Origin: CAIKOD01 sp035543455
GTDB lineage: Archaea; Halobacteriota; Methanomicrobia; Methanomicrobiales; Methanospirillaceae
Assembly (NCBI GenBank): GCA_035543455.1
Contig: DATKKE010000026.1
Span: 1 to 48,020, forward strand
Direction of reading: 5' to 3'
Length of the DNA stretch: 48,020 nucleotides
The position numbers and the translations under genes were made by a program. Under the pieces are notes generated by a model. The model saw nothing but the letters and a program-made list of their open reading frames with translations. It was not told the DNA's origin and searched no databases. Every line of letters starts with the position of its first letter. Positions within the stretch are counted from its first letter, which is position 1. Positions 26,035 to 34,306 of the stretch are shown here, piece after piece.

Positions 26035-26053
26035 CACGGGGCTCTGACCCGTG
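26035..26053. terminator. Small hairpin downstream of the PstS-like gene
   Basis: CACGGG (26035-26040) and CCCGTG (26048-26053) form a perfect 6-bp stem with a 7-base loop in the gap between PstS-like and the DUF3147-like gene. It is not followed by a T-run, so its role as a terminator is uncertain. The rest of 25973-26231 shows no gene. Confidence 0.3.
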
Positions 26054-26231
26054 CTGCGGTAACCTGGCAGGATTAGAACTGAACCCAGATACACGTGAAT
26101 TTAAAAGTACTTCCAAAATCCACTCAATGTTTTATCACCGGATATGAGCGCGACAAAAAATGAGATCGTTCCCGGTCCGGTCTGTCTGAAACATGAATGA
26201 TTTGCCCCGACAGGCCAGGTTTACCCGGGGA

Positions 26232-26579
26232 TCACAATCCCACGAGCACCCGGTTCAGGACCAGCACGCCTGCAAGCCAGACGGCATAGGCCCCGGCCAG
26301 TCCCTGCAGCACGGACATCCGGCTCATGAGGAAAAAAAGGCATGCCAGGAAGAGTAATGACGGGATAGCGAAATAAAATGCGCTCAGTACCAGTTGCTGG
26401 GCCGTTGCCTGGCCGCTTTCATACCTGGTGAACAGGAAGGCGATAGTTGTCGTTATCGGTGCGGCCGCGAGAATACCGCCGTACTTCGGGTCTGCATACC
26501 GGGCAAGCCATGTTACCCCGGCGATAATCCCGCCACCGGTAACAAATTTTAGGGCTATTGAAAGAGAATCGGTCTGCAT
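26232..26579 (-). CDS. DUF3147-like small membrane protein
   Basis: About 115 residues from the ATG at 26579 (upstream in-frame residues MVSPHHHILST look spurious). Four membrane spans lie near residues 8-26, 34-52, 64-86 and 91-110. The sequence YGGILAAAPITTTIAFLFTRYESG is typical of DUF3147: the small-residue G-G-x-L-A-A-x-P in span two followed by a loop of the ExG type. So is FAIPSLLFLACLFFL in span three. Function of the family is unknown; it resembles half of a small transporter. It is divergent from the Trm5-like gene. Confidence 0.75.
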   Translation of the reverse strand: MQTDSLSIALKFVTGGGIIAGVTWLARYADPKYGGILAAAPITTTIAFLFTRYESGQATAQQLVLSAFYFAIPSLLFLACLFFLMSRMSVLQGLAGAYAVWLAGVLVLNRVLVGL

Positions 26580-26845
26580 AGTACTCAGAATATGATGGTG
26601 TGGTGATACCATTTGAAAACAGATCAGCGATCAGGTGATCTACGGCGCGGGATACATCCGTCCCGGGACCGATCGGTTATTCACCATCCTGTTATTGTAC
26701 TGCAGGGACCGATATCGCGCCCGGATCCAACTTGTTTTACTGCCTTTAATCCTGTCGTCTGCCTTTGCTCCCGGTTCTCCGGGCCCACGTAATGGTTCAC
26801 TGGAAGTTTTCCAGGACGATCTCTTGAAGTCCTGGTACACCGCTA

Positions 26846-27652
26846 ATGGTACTGATGGGTCTTCCCGAAGACCTCGCAGGTATTATTCCGGAAAGGATGA
26901 AGCAGTCGGTCCCCCGTAGGTATGACGTTGTCGGGGACATCGCGGTACTTACGCTATCCGGCGAAATCTACGAATATGGGCCGGAGATTGCAGGGATTAT
27001 CATAAAAAAACGGAAACACATAAAAACAGTCCTGAACAAGGTCTCTATGATTGCGGGAGAACAACGACTGGCCTCATTTGACGTCCTCGCCGGCAATTCA
27101 ACGATTACGACTCACCGGGAATACGGGATTTCGTACCGCATCGATCTCTCCCGGGTCTTTTATAACCCCCGCCTCGCATCCGAAAGGAATCGCGTTGCCT
27201 CGCAGGCAGTCCCGGGAGAAACGATCCTTGTCCCCTTCGCCGGCACCGGACCGTTCGTCATTCCCCTTGCGAAAAAGGGTATACCCGTTGTGGCTGTTGA
27301 GAAAAATCCCGATGCTGTCCACTGGCTCACCGAAAATATCCGGCTTAACGATGCGGGAACCAGGGTTCGCGTTATCGAAGGTGATGCCCGGGACCCGGCC
27401 CTGTACGGGGATCAGATATTTGATCGGGCGGTTATTCCTGCGCCCTACGGGATGGACCGCATCCTCGATATCATATCCCCGGTGGTCCGTGATAAAGGAA
27501 TGATCCACTTCTATACGTTCAAAAAGGAGGCTGAAATTGCTGACCTGATTTGTTCGTTCCGGGACAGGAGACTCAAAACCGTTTTCTGGCGGAAATGCGG
27601 GAATATTGCCCCCGGAGTCCGCCGGTTTGTCTTCGACCTGGAAAAAGTGTGA
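26846..27652 (+). CDS. Trm5/Tyw2-family (COG2520) tRNA methyltransferase-like protein
   Basis: 268 residues. The N-terminal domain has the VPRRYDVVGDIAVLTL strand and a basic region (IIKKRKHIKTVLNKVSMI) typical of Trm5-like proteins. The linker REYGISYRIDLSRVFYNPRLASERNRVA matches the family's F-x-N-P-R-L-x-x-E-R/H-x-R motif. The SAM domain has GETILVPFAGTGPFVIPLAKKG (motif I), VVAVEKNPDAVHWL (motif II) and, where Trm5 has N-L-P, the sequence IPAPYGMDR. The family acts on guanine-37 of tRNA, as G37 N1-methylase or in wyosine synthesis. The changed N-L-P and PFAG in place of D-x-F/G-x-G make the exact reaction uncertain. Confidence 0.85.
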   Translation: MVLMGLPEDLAGIIPERMKQSVPRRYDVVGDIAVLTLSGEIYEYGPEIAGIIIKKRKHIKTVLNKVSMIAGEQRLASFDVLAGNSTITTHREYGISYRIDLSRVFYNPRLASERNRVASQAVPGETILVPFAGTGPFVIPLAKKGIPVVAVEKNPDAVHWLTENIRLNDAGTRVRVIEGDARDPALYGDQIFDRAVIPAPYGMDRILDIISPVVRDKGMIHFYTFKKEAEIADLICSFRDRRLKTVFWRKCGNIAPGVRRFVFDLEKV

Positions 27653-27667
27653 AAACAGGGGAAGAAT

Positions 27668-28372
27668 TTACTGGAACGTCCCGGCATTACCCGATTTCCT
27701 GGAGGCACGCGAGATCCGGTCTGCGATATGCAGGGGTTCTGGAAAAAGACTGGTAGTTACGGTCTCCATGACAATTTCGACCGCCTGGCCGAGATCTACC
27801 TTGTGCCCGGCAGAGACATAAACCTGTTTTGCTCTCTCTTTTGTCCTGACCGCCATCCCGACGACCTCATCAGCGTCCATGATCGGTGCACGATCTCCTT
27901 TTCGCGGCCCCGGCGATACGGCAGTCCCTGTGAGGAGGTTCCGGGCGATGCCGACGGTTGGAATATCAAGAACGACACCGACATGGCATGCCAGTCCCGC
28001 TCTTCGCGGGTGAGCATACCCATGGCCGTTGACCATCAGGACATCGGGGATCACTGACAGGGTTCGTACCGATTCAATGATGGCGGGGCCTTCCCGAAAT
28101 GACAACAGGCCCGGGATATAGGGGAATTTTGTTGGTCGTACCGAGCGTGCCACCTCAACAAATTCCGCCTCCGGGAATTTCATAACCACGGCTGCGGCAT
28201 ATGTCATGTCGTTTGAGTATGCTGCATCGGCACCGGCTATCAGCCGAATCGCGGATGTATCAACCGTTCGTCCGATCTTGCAGCACCTCCGCACGGATTC
28301 CTGGATACGACGTGCCGTGTAAGGGCCAGGTGGATCGAGGGGGTCAAAATCAACAGGATTATCTGACCGCAT
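27668..28372 (-). CDS. nfi: Endonuclease V homologue with substituted active site
   Basis: 234 residues from the ATG at 28372. The family plan is clear: GADAAYS (metal Asp, D49), PYIPGLLSFREGPAI (wedge and metal Glu, E94), MVNGHGYAHPRRAG, IPTVGIARNLL and SAGHKVDLGQA (Asp, D193). Endonuclease V cuts near deoxyinosine or inosine. Two catalytic positions differ from the canonical enzymes: the Asp of V-D-G-x-G (D110 in Thermotoga) is Asn115, and the Lys of G-V-A-K (K139) is Arg144. The codon for residue 115 reads AAC. The protein may be weakened, changed in specificity or reliant on other ligands. It follows hisD by 16 nt on the same strand. Confidence 0.88.
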   Translation of the reverse strand: MRSDNPVDFDPLDPPGPYTARRIQESVRRCCKIGRTVDTSAIRLIAGADAAYSNDMTYAAAVVMKFPEAEFVEVARSVRPTKFPYIPGLLSFREGPAIIESVRTLSVIPDVLMVNGHGYAHPRRAGLACHVGVVLDIPTVGIARNLLTGTAVSPGPRKGDRAPIMDADEVVGMAVRTKERAKQVYVSAGHKVDLGQAVEIVMETVTTSLFPEPLHIADRISRASRKSGNAGTFQ

Positions 28373-28388
28373 GATCGGAAGAAAAATA

Positions 28389-29633
28389 TTACTGTTTCCG
28401 GCGCCTGATACGCACGGATTCCGCATGGGCGTACAGTCCCTCGGCTTCGGCAATCGTCTCGACAATATCTCCGAAGCGTTCGAGTCCCTGCCTGTCGATC
28501 ATCTCAACCGACGCGGTCTTGCAGAAGTGGTTCACATCAAGTCCCGAGTAGAGGTTTGCGTACCCCGCAGTTGGCAGGACATGATTGGTACCGACAGCAT
28601 AATCCCCGCCTGCCACCGCTGAGAACCTGCCGACAAAAATCGCTCCGGCATTTTCAACCCTTGTCACAAGAGAGAGGGAATCGGCTGTCTGGATCGAGAG
28701 ATGTTCAGGAGCGACCAGGTCGGAAACAGCAATTGCCTCGTCGATATCACGGACTATGACGTAACCTGAATTATTTAAGGATTTTTCAATGATCTCTCTC
28801 CGCATGGCCATTGCCGTCATCGAAGCGACCTCCCGGCCGACGTTTTCGGCGAGATCCTTATCCGTCGTTATCAGGAGACAGGCGGCATCAGGGTCGTGTT
28901 CGGCCTGGGCAAGGATATCTGAGGCGATAATCTCCGGGTCCGCAGTGTGATCGGCGATGATCGCCACCTCGCTCGGTCCTGCCGGGAAATCGATCGCCAC
29001 CTGATCGCGGAGCACCATTTTTGCCATGGTGACATACACGTTACCGGGCCCGACGATCTTCTGGACCGGGCGGACCGTTTCTGTCCCGAGTGCCATGGCC
29101 GCAACGGCCTGGGCCCCTCCGGCATTGTATATTTCAGTAACGCCGGCAATATCGAGGGCGACAAGGGTGAGGGGTTTTATGGGCGGGGGAGAACAGGCAC
29201 AGATCTCCCGGACCCCGGCAACCTGTGCCGGTATGGCGCACATCAGGGCAGTTGAGGGGTATGCAGCCCTGCCTCCCGGCACGTAGATACCGACACGGTG
29301 CAGTGGGGTGGTCTTGACCCCGAGAACAATCCCGGGTTCCATTGTTTCAAGCCAGAGATTCCTCGGGCGCTGGAGTTTATGGAAGCGTTCGATACGTTCC
29401 GCTGCCTCGGTAAGCCGTCTGACGATGGCAGGGTCTGCGGTATCGTACGCGGCCTGCACCTCCCGTTCCCGGACGGCAACTTCTTCGAGGACGACATGGC
29501 GGGACATTGCCTTCAGGGCGGCATCCCCTTCGTTCTTCACCCGTTCCAGTATCGCGACGACCTCTGCCCGGACATCCAGAAGACTTGATCTCCTGCCGGC
29601 AATCCAGCGGTCGACCGTCACTTCCTTCCACAT
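28389..29633 (-). CDS. hisD: Histidinol dehydrogenase
   Basis: 414 residues, the usual family length. Recognisable landmarks in order are TPLHRVGIYVPGGRAAYPSTALM near 113-135, QKIVGPGNVYVTMAK near 200, DFPAGPSEVAIIADHTADP near 222-240, AQAEHDPDAACLL near 253, APEHLSIQ (catalytic Glu-His pair) near 325 and TNHVLPT with LDVNHFCKT near 370-385. It catalyses the last two oxidations of histidine synthesis, L-histidinol to L-histidine, with NAD+ and zinc. The gene is separated from other his genes and leads a two-gene unit with endonuclease V. Confidence 0.96.
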   Translation of the reverse strand: MWKEVTVDRWIAGRRSSLLDVRAEVVAILERVKNEGDAALKAMSRHVVLEEVAVREREVQAAYDTADPAIVRRLTEAAERIERFHKLQRPRNLWLETMEPGIVLGVKTTPLHRVGIYVPGGRAAYPSTALMCAIPAQVAGVREICACSPPPIKPLTLVALDIAGVTEIYNAGGAQAVAAMALGTETVRPVQKIVGPGNVYVTMAKMVLRDQVAIDFPAGPSEVAIIADHTADPEIIASDILAQAEHDPDAACLLITTDKDLAENVGREVASMTAMAMRREIIEKSLNNSGYVIVRDIDEAIAVSDLVAPEHLSIQTADSLSLVTRVENAGAIFVGRFSAVAGGDYAVGTNHVLPTAGYANLYSGLDVNHFCKTASVEMIDRQGLERFGDIVETIAEAEGLYAHAESVRIRRRKQ

Positions 29634-29757
29634 AGTGGGAAAAGCTTCAGCGGAAAGGCTTGTTAATGGTTTCGGAATTATGGGGGAACCTGCATCATAC
29701 GTTACCTTTTTCTGTTACGGTACGATACCAGTGCTTAATCCCCGGAGGATAAGGAAC

Positions 29758-30573
29758 ATGGATATTCTTACAACATTCGGCATACTTATTGCGATTATAA
29801 TCATTCTTCTGCTCCTTGCGCTCAGCATAAGAATCGTAAAACAATGGGAACGGATCGTAGTGCTATTCTTAGGGAAATTCACGGGCATCAGGGGGCCCGG
29901 GCTTGTCCTGATTATACCGTTCCTCAACACAATCCCGTATATCATCGATCTGCGGGTGATCACGTCCCCGTTCAATGCCGAACAGACCCTGACTAAAGAT
30001 ACCGTGCCGGTGAATGTCGATGCCGTCCTGTTCTGGCAGGTAATTGACGTGAAAAAGGCGGCACTTGAGGTTAAAGAGTACAAGGAATCAGTCCTTCTTG
30101 CTTCCCAGACAGCGCTTCGGGATGTCATCGGGAAGACCATGCTTGCCGATATGCTTGCCGGCCGGGAAATGATCGATGTCGAACTCCAGAAAATTATCCA
30201 GCACCGTATCGACGGCTGGGGGATCACGGTGCTCTCCGTGGAAATCAGGGATGTCGTCATACCCACCGGCCTCGAGAATGCCATGTCGATGCAGGCCCAG
30301 GCTGAACGGGAACGGCAGGCAAGAGTTATTCTCGGCGACTCGGAACGGCAGATCGCCAAGAGTTTTGAGGATGCGGCAAAGACCTATGTGAATAATCCGA
30401 CGGCCCTTCACCTCCGGGGCATGAATATGCTCTATGAAGGATTGAAAACGAATAATTCGGTCCTGATCCTCGTCCCGTCATCGGCACTCAATACCATGAA
30501 CCTCGGCGATATGACCGGCATTATCGCGCTCTCGCAGAACCTGAAAAAAGAGAAGGAACAGGCTGAGAAATAA
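29758..30573 (+). CDS. Slipin (SPFH/stomatin-like membrane protein)
   Basis: 271 residues from the ATG at 29758, which has GGAGGAT 7 nt upstream; the frame runs further upstream without coding character. A membrane hairpin segment lies near residues 6-27 (LTTFGILIAIIIILLLLALS), followed by the SPFH domain from QWERIVVLFLGKFTGIRGPGLVLIIPF through the R-x-x-x-x-x-P-Q/N motif region. The coiled helix QAQAERERQARVILGDSERQIAKSFEDAAK completes it. Slipins form large membrane assemblies and are often paired with a NfeD membrane protease partner; none is visible beside it here. It is divergent from hisD. Confidence 0.93.
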   Translation: MDILTTFGILIAIIIILLLLALSIRIVKQWERIVVLFLGKFTGIRGPGLVLIIPFLNTIPYIIDLRVITSPFNAEQTLTKDTVPVNVDAVLFWQVIDVKKAALEVKEYKESVLLASQTALRDVIGKTMLADMLAGREMIDVELQKIIQHRIDGWGITVLSVEIRDVVIPTGLENAMSMQAQAERERQARVILGDSERQIAKSFEDAAKTYVNNPTALHLRGMNMLYEGLKTNNSVLILVPSSALNTMNLGDMTGIIALSQNLKKEKEQAEK

Positions 30574-30644
30574 GAATCCGCAACATTTTCTTATTTTTGA
30601 GGAACCATCCCGGTCTGTGGGATCAATAAAAAAGGAAGGCCTGA

Positions 30645-31772
30645 TTAATCAGTTTTTTCCTTCCGGTTCGTGATAGTAAACACGCAATGCTCGTCTCCTT
30701 TCGAACGGCATTGTATCTCTTTTCCCTGGACCTTGATCCCGAATGAACCCTCTATAATGCCGGCGAGCAGGCCTGCCGTGCAGAAGCATACATGCTTCCC
30801 GGTCTTACCGAAGGCCTCAGATTCTGCAGTATAATCGAGCGTAATGGTCTTGGTTTTCGTTGGCTCGTCCCATTGCATCTTAATGATCTTGAACCACCCC
30901 ATCTGCGAATAGAAAGCGAACGCCATGTCGGAGAGCGTGTTTGGGTTCGTGATACCCATGGTTTTGTAATGCCCCACATTCTCCTTCCCGATCTCCATAT
31001 ATGCCCGGTAATTGATGCCGCTGGCAGGCATCTCACCCATGGTCTTGGTGAGAGAGGCCATCATGGACGTGAAGAGGAACCTCGGCATAATTACCACCGG
31101 GTCGTCGATCAGTTTCATCTGACCTTTGAGGGGTTTGTGATCGATATACTCAGTTATTGCCGAATCACCTTTCGCGATTGCCTCGGCCTTCCATTTCCAG
31201 CTCGCTTCCCGTTTGTCCGCGATAAATTCACAGTATTCATCCCCGTTTGCATAGCATTTTGTCTCGAGGCAGAACCAGTTCTTGCCGGTGACTGCCGTGA
31301 GGACCCCCTCGATCCATCCCCGGTGGATACCGCAGACCGGGATCTTCCAGTCTTTCATGACGAGCGATTCGAACGTATGCGGCGTCCGGAGGATGATCCT
31401 CGACTCCCCTGATTCTACAAGTTCCATCGGGGCCCCCCAGCCCTGCTGGTGCTGGAGCCTGAACACGAGCATGAGAAATTCGGCTGGTTTCAGTTCCATG
31501 CCCAGGCTTTTTAGGAGTTTGTTGAGGCCGATAGATCCAAGTCCGACAGAGTGAAAGAGGGTCTTGACCGCCATAACCGCGAGCTTCCGGTCAAGGTTTG
31601 TCTCGTACATTTCATAAATAGCCTTGACGAGATAATTGGGGTTGCTCGCCGTTTTTACCCCAAATACCGAGTATGAACCGGCTATAGGGTCAAGTTCGAT
31701 ATACGAGGAGATGTTTTTGTCACCCTTGATCAATGCCTCGAAATCTTCACGCCCGATTTTTTTTTGTTCCAT
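30645..31772 (-). CDS. Tandem V4R-domain protein
   Basis: 375 residues from the ATG at 31772. There are two halves of about 180 residues. Each ends in the V4R zinc-site motif: LETKCYANGDEYCEF near residues 170-183 and KEIQCRSKGDEHCVF near 352-365, that is C-x(7)-C with the G-D-E-x-C core. Both halves carry an upstream aromatic-rich helix-strand (WIEGVLTAVTGKNWF and LLAGIIEGSFGIKV). V4R domains bind small molecules or hydrocarbons and occur in BchJ, in XylR-type regulators and in vesicle-trafficking proteins. No DNA-binding or enzymatic domain is attached. The adjacent Roadblock gene suggests a small-ligand sensory or scaffold role. Confidence 0.85.
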   Translation of the reverse strand: MEQKKIGREDFEALIKGDKNISSYIELDPIAGSYSVFGVKTASNPNYLVKAIYEMYETNLDRKLAVMAVKTLFHSVGLGSIGLNKLLKSLGMELKPAEFLMLVFRLQHQQGWGAPMELVESGESRIILRTPHTFESLVMKDWKIPVCGIHRGWIEGVLTAVTGKNWFCLETKCYANGDEYCEFIADKREASWKWKAEAIAKGDSAITEYIDHKPLKGQMKLIDDPVVIMPRFLFTSMMASLTKTMGEMPASGINYRAYMEIGKENVGHYKTMGITNPNTLSDMAFAFYSQMGWFKIIKMQWDEPTKTKTITLDYTAESEAFGKTGKHVCFCTAGLLAGIIEGSFGIKVQGKEIQCRSKGDEHCVFTITNRKEKTD

Positions 31773-31784
31773 TCTGTTCACTTC

Positions 31785-31818
31785 ACAATATAGGTATATA
31801 AAATAGGTTTTATATAAA
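31785..31818 (-). promoter_or_regulatory. Promoter of the V4R gene with TATAGG motif
   Basis: On the minus strand this A/T-rich stretch reads as two TATA-like runs (TTTATATAAAACC and TTTTATATACC) with CCTATATTG between box and start codon. TATAGG/CCTATA also recurs four times in front of the second Roadblock gene at 37.3 kb. Confidence 0.4.
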
Positions 31819-32047
31819 GGGAAAAGACTGCCGGTCCCACCAGGGACCCGGGGAATACATGCACCGTTTTTTCCTGATGCCCGGGATTTTTGGTAATCTC
31901 CTCATGAGAAATGGCTCCGGGGATCGTCTCAGGATCTCCCGGCACCTTCATCAGTGCTCCGGACACCGGCAATCCTGGCTGCCGGGAGAACAGTGTCCCC
32001 TGTTAAATCTTCTGCCGGTCGCATCTTTTTGGACAGGGATCCGGGTT

Positions 32048-32395
32048 TCAGAGGGCTGCGATCAGTCGTTCCCGGTTCTTTTTCAGATCATACCGTATCC
32101 GGCCGGAACTCGCCGTTGCGTTTGCAACGATCGCGATCATTTCGCTCGTCGTCAAGGGTGACAAAATAATCGGTCCCTGGTCCATCTCCAGAAGCGTCTG
32201 GATAATATCCCCTTTATCGAGTTCTTTTCCCATCGCTTCGGCTGAACCGAGTCCTGTTGAGGCCATTGCGCCGATTGCGTCGATATCCATTTTTCCTGAC
32301 ACGGCACTCTCGATTACGAAACCGTCCCTGCCAACGACGACCGCAGCGGTGACTCCCTCACCCTGTAAAAATTCCTGTAAAATCTGTTTGAGCAT
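32048..32395 (-). CDS. Roadblock/LC7-domain protein 1
   Basis: 115 residues comprising one Roadblock/LC7 domain: MLKQILQEFLQ helix, VTAAVVVGRDGFVIESAV strand-turn with the G-R-D-G signature, an Ala-rich central helix with a Gly run, and GPIILSPLTTSEMIAIVANA strands with a final helix SSGRIRYDLKKNRERLIAAL. A GGGGA lies 6 nt before the ATG. Such proteins dimerise and, as MglB or dynein light chains, regulate or bind Ras-like GTPases. No GTPase gene lies nearby. It is 275 nt upstream of the V4R gene on the same strand, and has a paralogue at 37.4 kb. Confidence 0.9.
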   Translation of the reverse strand: MLKQILQEFLQGEGVTAAVVVGRDGFVIESAVSGKMDIDAIGAMASTGLGSAEAMGKELDKGDIIQTLLEMDQGPIILSPLTTSEMIAIVANATASSGRIRYDLKKNRERLIAAL

Positions 32396-32689
32396 CTGGT
32401 TTCCCCATCGTTAAAATTTTCCCCGATATATACATGCAATAATTATAAATATAAAAATGTTTGTCCCGGGGATCCGGCGAATGAATCAAAATAACACAGA
32501 CCCCTGTGCATCGGGAGGAATCTCAAGATTTCAGGCATCCCGATGTCATTTGACCTGCGTTCCGGTGGGAGATAAAAAATTATCCCCGGATCGTATTAAT
32601 ACCAGTTCGTTATCCTTGGTTTTGTGAAAACGACCAATATAATTATATTTTAAAACGTTGAATCCTCTTTATTTAACGAGGTATCTGTC

Positions 32690-33328
32690 ATGACAGAAAA
32701 AAAAGGCTATTCCTGGTACAGGATCGTAATCACCGGCCTCTGTGCGGTACTGCTGCTTACCGCAGCAACTTCAGCAACCGGGATAACGGTCAAACCTTTC
32801 AAAACGACACCGCTCCTGGGGAACATCCAGGTCAACTCGGTACCGTCAGGGTCGACGGCAATCCTCGACGGGGCAAAAAAAGCGACTACGCCGGCGCTGT
32901 TTACCAATGTACTTGCCGGTTCCCACGCAGTACAGGTTAAACAAACAGGATACAAAGATTTCTCAGCCGGTGTCCAGGTGAGTGGCGGCAAAACCTCTGT
33001 CGTGACCGCCACCCTGACGTCAAAACCCGATATTTACGATACCCTGCTCACCGACGGGCGTTTCACCACGCTGGTAAAGGCGTTGCAGCTGACAAAACTC
33101 GATACGACGCTCCAGTCCGGGGGACCGTATACCATCTTCGCCCCGACCGATGCTGCATTCAGGAAACTGCCAGCGGCAACGCTCAATGCGCTCATGAGCA
33201 ATCCCACGCAGCTGAAAAAAGTGCTTCAGTATAATATCGTTCCAGGCTATGCGGCCGTTGCAGATATTAAGTGCAGTAACGGGATAATTCATATCACCGA
33301 CACGGTTCAGATGCCTCCGAAAATCTGA
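32690..33328 (+). CDS. Secreted PEGA-FAS1 fusion protein with shortened FAS1 domain
   Basis: 212 residues. Signal peptide near residues 10-28 (ITGLCAVLLLTAATSATG), one PEGA domain near 42-110 (IQVNSVPSGSTAILDGAKKATTP, VLAGSHAVQVKQTGYKDF), then a fasciclin-like domain from 112 to the end. FAS1 landmarks are YDTLLTDGRFTTLVKALQL, GPYTIFAPTDAAFRKLP and the last IKCSNGIIHITDTVQMP. The block normally between the Y-H-V-V-P-G strand and A-D-I-x-A-S-N-G (about 40 residues of two to three strands) is missing: YNIVPG runs straight into AAVADIKCSNG. Extracellular adhesion is the family role. An AGG sits 9 nt before the ATG. Confidence 0.85.
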   Translation: MTEKKGYSWYRIVITGLCAVLLLTAATSATGITVKPFKTTPLLGNIQVNSVPSGSTAILDGAKKATTPALFTNVLAGSHAVQVKQTGYKDFSAGVQVSGGKTSVVTATLTSKPDIYDTLLTDGRFTTLVKALQLTKLDTTLQSGGPYTIFAPTDAAFRKLPAATLNALMSNPTQLKKVLQYNIVPGYAAVADIKCSNGIIHITDTVQMPPKI

Positions 33329-33494
33329 TAAGTTGTAATGTAGTGAGATCCGGTCCGGAGAATCCCGAATGCGGCAAGGCCCTACCTTCATTTTTTGCTG
33401 CTTTTCATCAGTATGACATCCACGGCATAATCCATTCCTCGATTAAATCATGAGAAATACCCGGGAAATGAGAACCGTACCTGCAAAAGGGGGA

Positions 33495-33824
33495 TCAGGC
33501 CATCTCCTCGAGTGCTTCTTCACAGGATCCGAATATCCGGAATATTTTTGTGAACCCCGCAATCTCGAAAACATTTCTGACCGAAGGCCGGAGCGAACAT
33601 ATATTGAATCTGCCGCCGGATTTAGACATCGCTTTTACCGCGGACAGGAGGACGCGGAGACCTGTACTGTTGATGTATTCGACGTCTGAAAAATCGCACA
33701 CGATTTTTTCCCCTCCTTTCGCGATCAGTTCTTTTATGGCGGTTTCTACGCCGGGAGCCGTGTCAGAATCGAACCGCTTCATCAGAGTTACGACCGTAAC
33801 ATCATTTACAATCCTGGTATCCAT
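33495..33824 (-). CDS. STAS-domain anti-sigma-factor-antagonist-like protein
   Basis: 109 residues forming one STAS domain. The early strands DVTVVTLMKRFDSDTAPGVE lead to the conserved loop FSDVEYINSTGLRVLLSAVKAM, where S53 is at the phosphorylated position of SpoIIAA-like proteins. The rest is AxxxGGRFNICSLRPSVRNVFEIAGF and a final FRIFGSCEEALEEMA. In archaea such proteins bind partner domains in signalling networks rather than sigma factors. A TTG at 33833 is an alternative start. It lies in the signalling block between the Roadblock gene and the response regulators, but no cognate kinase of the SpoIIAB/RsbW type was seen. Confidence 0.9.
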   Translation of the reverse strand: MDTRIVNDVTVVTLMKRFDSDTAPGVETAIKELIAKGGEKIVCDFSDVEYINSTGLRVLLSAVKAMSKSGGRFNICSLRPSVRNVFEIAGFTKIFRIFGSCEEALEEMA

Positions 33825-33961
33825 TGGTACCAACCACTATGTTGTGGCTATACTTTTCAATGAATCTATCTTTCCCCGTACCGGTTGCCGGAAAAGCCGG
33901 GTAGCAGTTCAGGTGATTTTTTCCCTGATCCCGCCACCAGTAGTAGTACGGAGTGTCGGGA

Positions 33962-34303
33962 ATGGCGTTTCAATGGGACCCGGTCGTGTTCGTAAATCTC
34001 GTATTATGCATGGTAATTGTTCTGTTAGGACTCATTATTTACCAAAGAAGCAGGGAAAGGCTGCCCCTTTATGTTGCCATGGCATTCGGTCTTTTCGGGA
34101 TTTCGCATGCGGCTACCCTGGCCGGTCTTGCCCCTTCCCTCACCGTGCCGCTCATCATTATCAGGACGCTTGCGTACCTGCTCGTCATCTATGCCCTGTA
34201 CACATACCTGACGTCTGCGATTATGCAGAAAGAAGCAAAGAAAGCGTGGGTGGAATTTTTTAAGGAAGATACGGGAATAGAAGAACAGGGTCCGAAAGAA
34301 TAG
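33962..34303 (+). CDS. Small membrane protein with three spans
   Basis: About 113 residues from the ATG at 33962, with GGAG 8 nt upstream. Three membrane spans lie near residues 8-27, 36-56 and 62-83, followed by a cytosolic amphipathic tail (MQKEAKKAWVEFFKEDTGIEEQG). The span pattern PLYVAMAFGLFGISHAATLAGL resembles the first half of the multi-span sensory region found in archaeal kinases and may be a free-standing sensor piece. It neighbours the STAS gene, divergent across about 140 bp. Function is not known. Confidence 0.7.
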   Translation: MAFQWDPVVFVNLVLCMVIVLLGLIIYQRSRERLPLYVAMAFGLFGISHAATLAGLAPSLTVPLIIIRTLAYLLVIYALYTYLTSAIMQKEAKKAWVEFFKEDTGIEEQGPKE

Positions 34304-34306
34304 GGA

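Noticed and set aside
26035..26100. Possible tRNA or other folded RNA
   Set aside because: One 6-bp hairpin only; no cloverleaf or CCA-type acceptor end can be drawn.
29308..29757. Upstream extension of the slipin frame
   Set aside because: It runs antisense through hisD; a GGAGGAT and a membrane segment mark the ATG at 29758 as the start.
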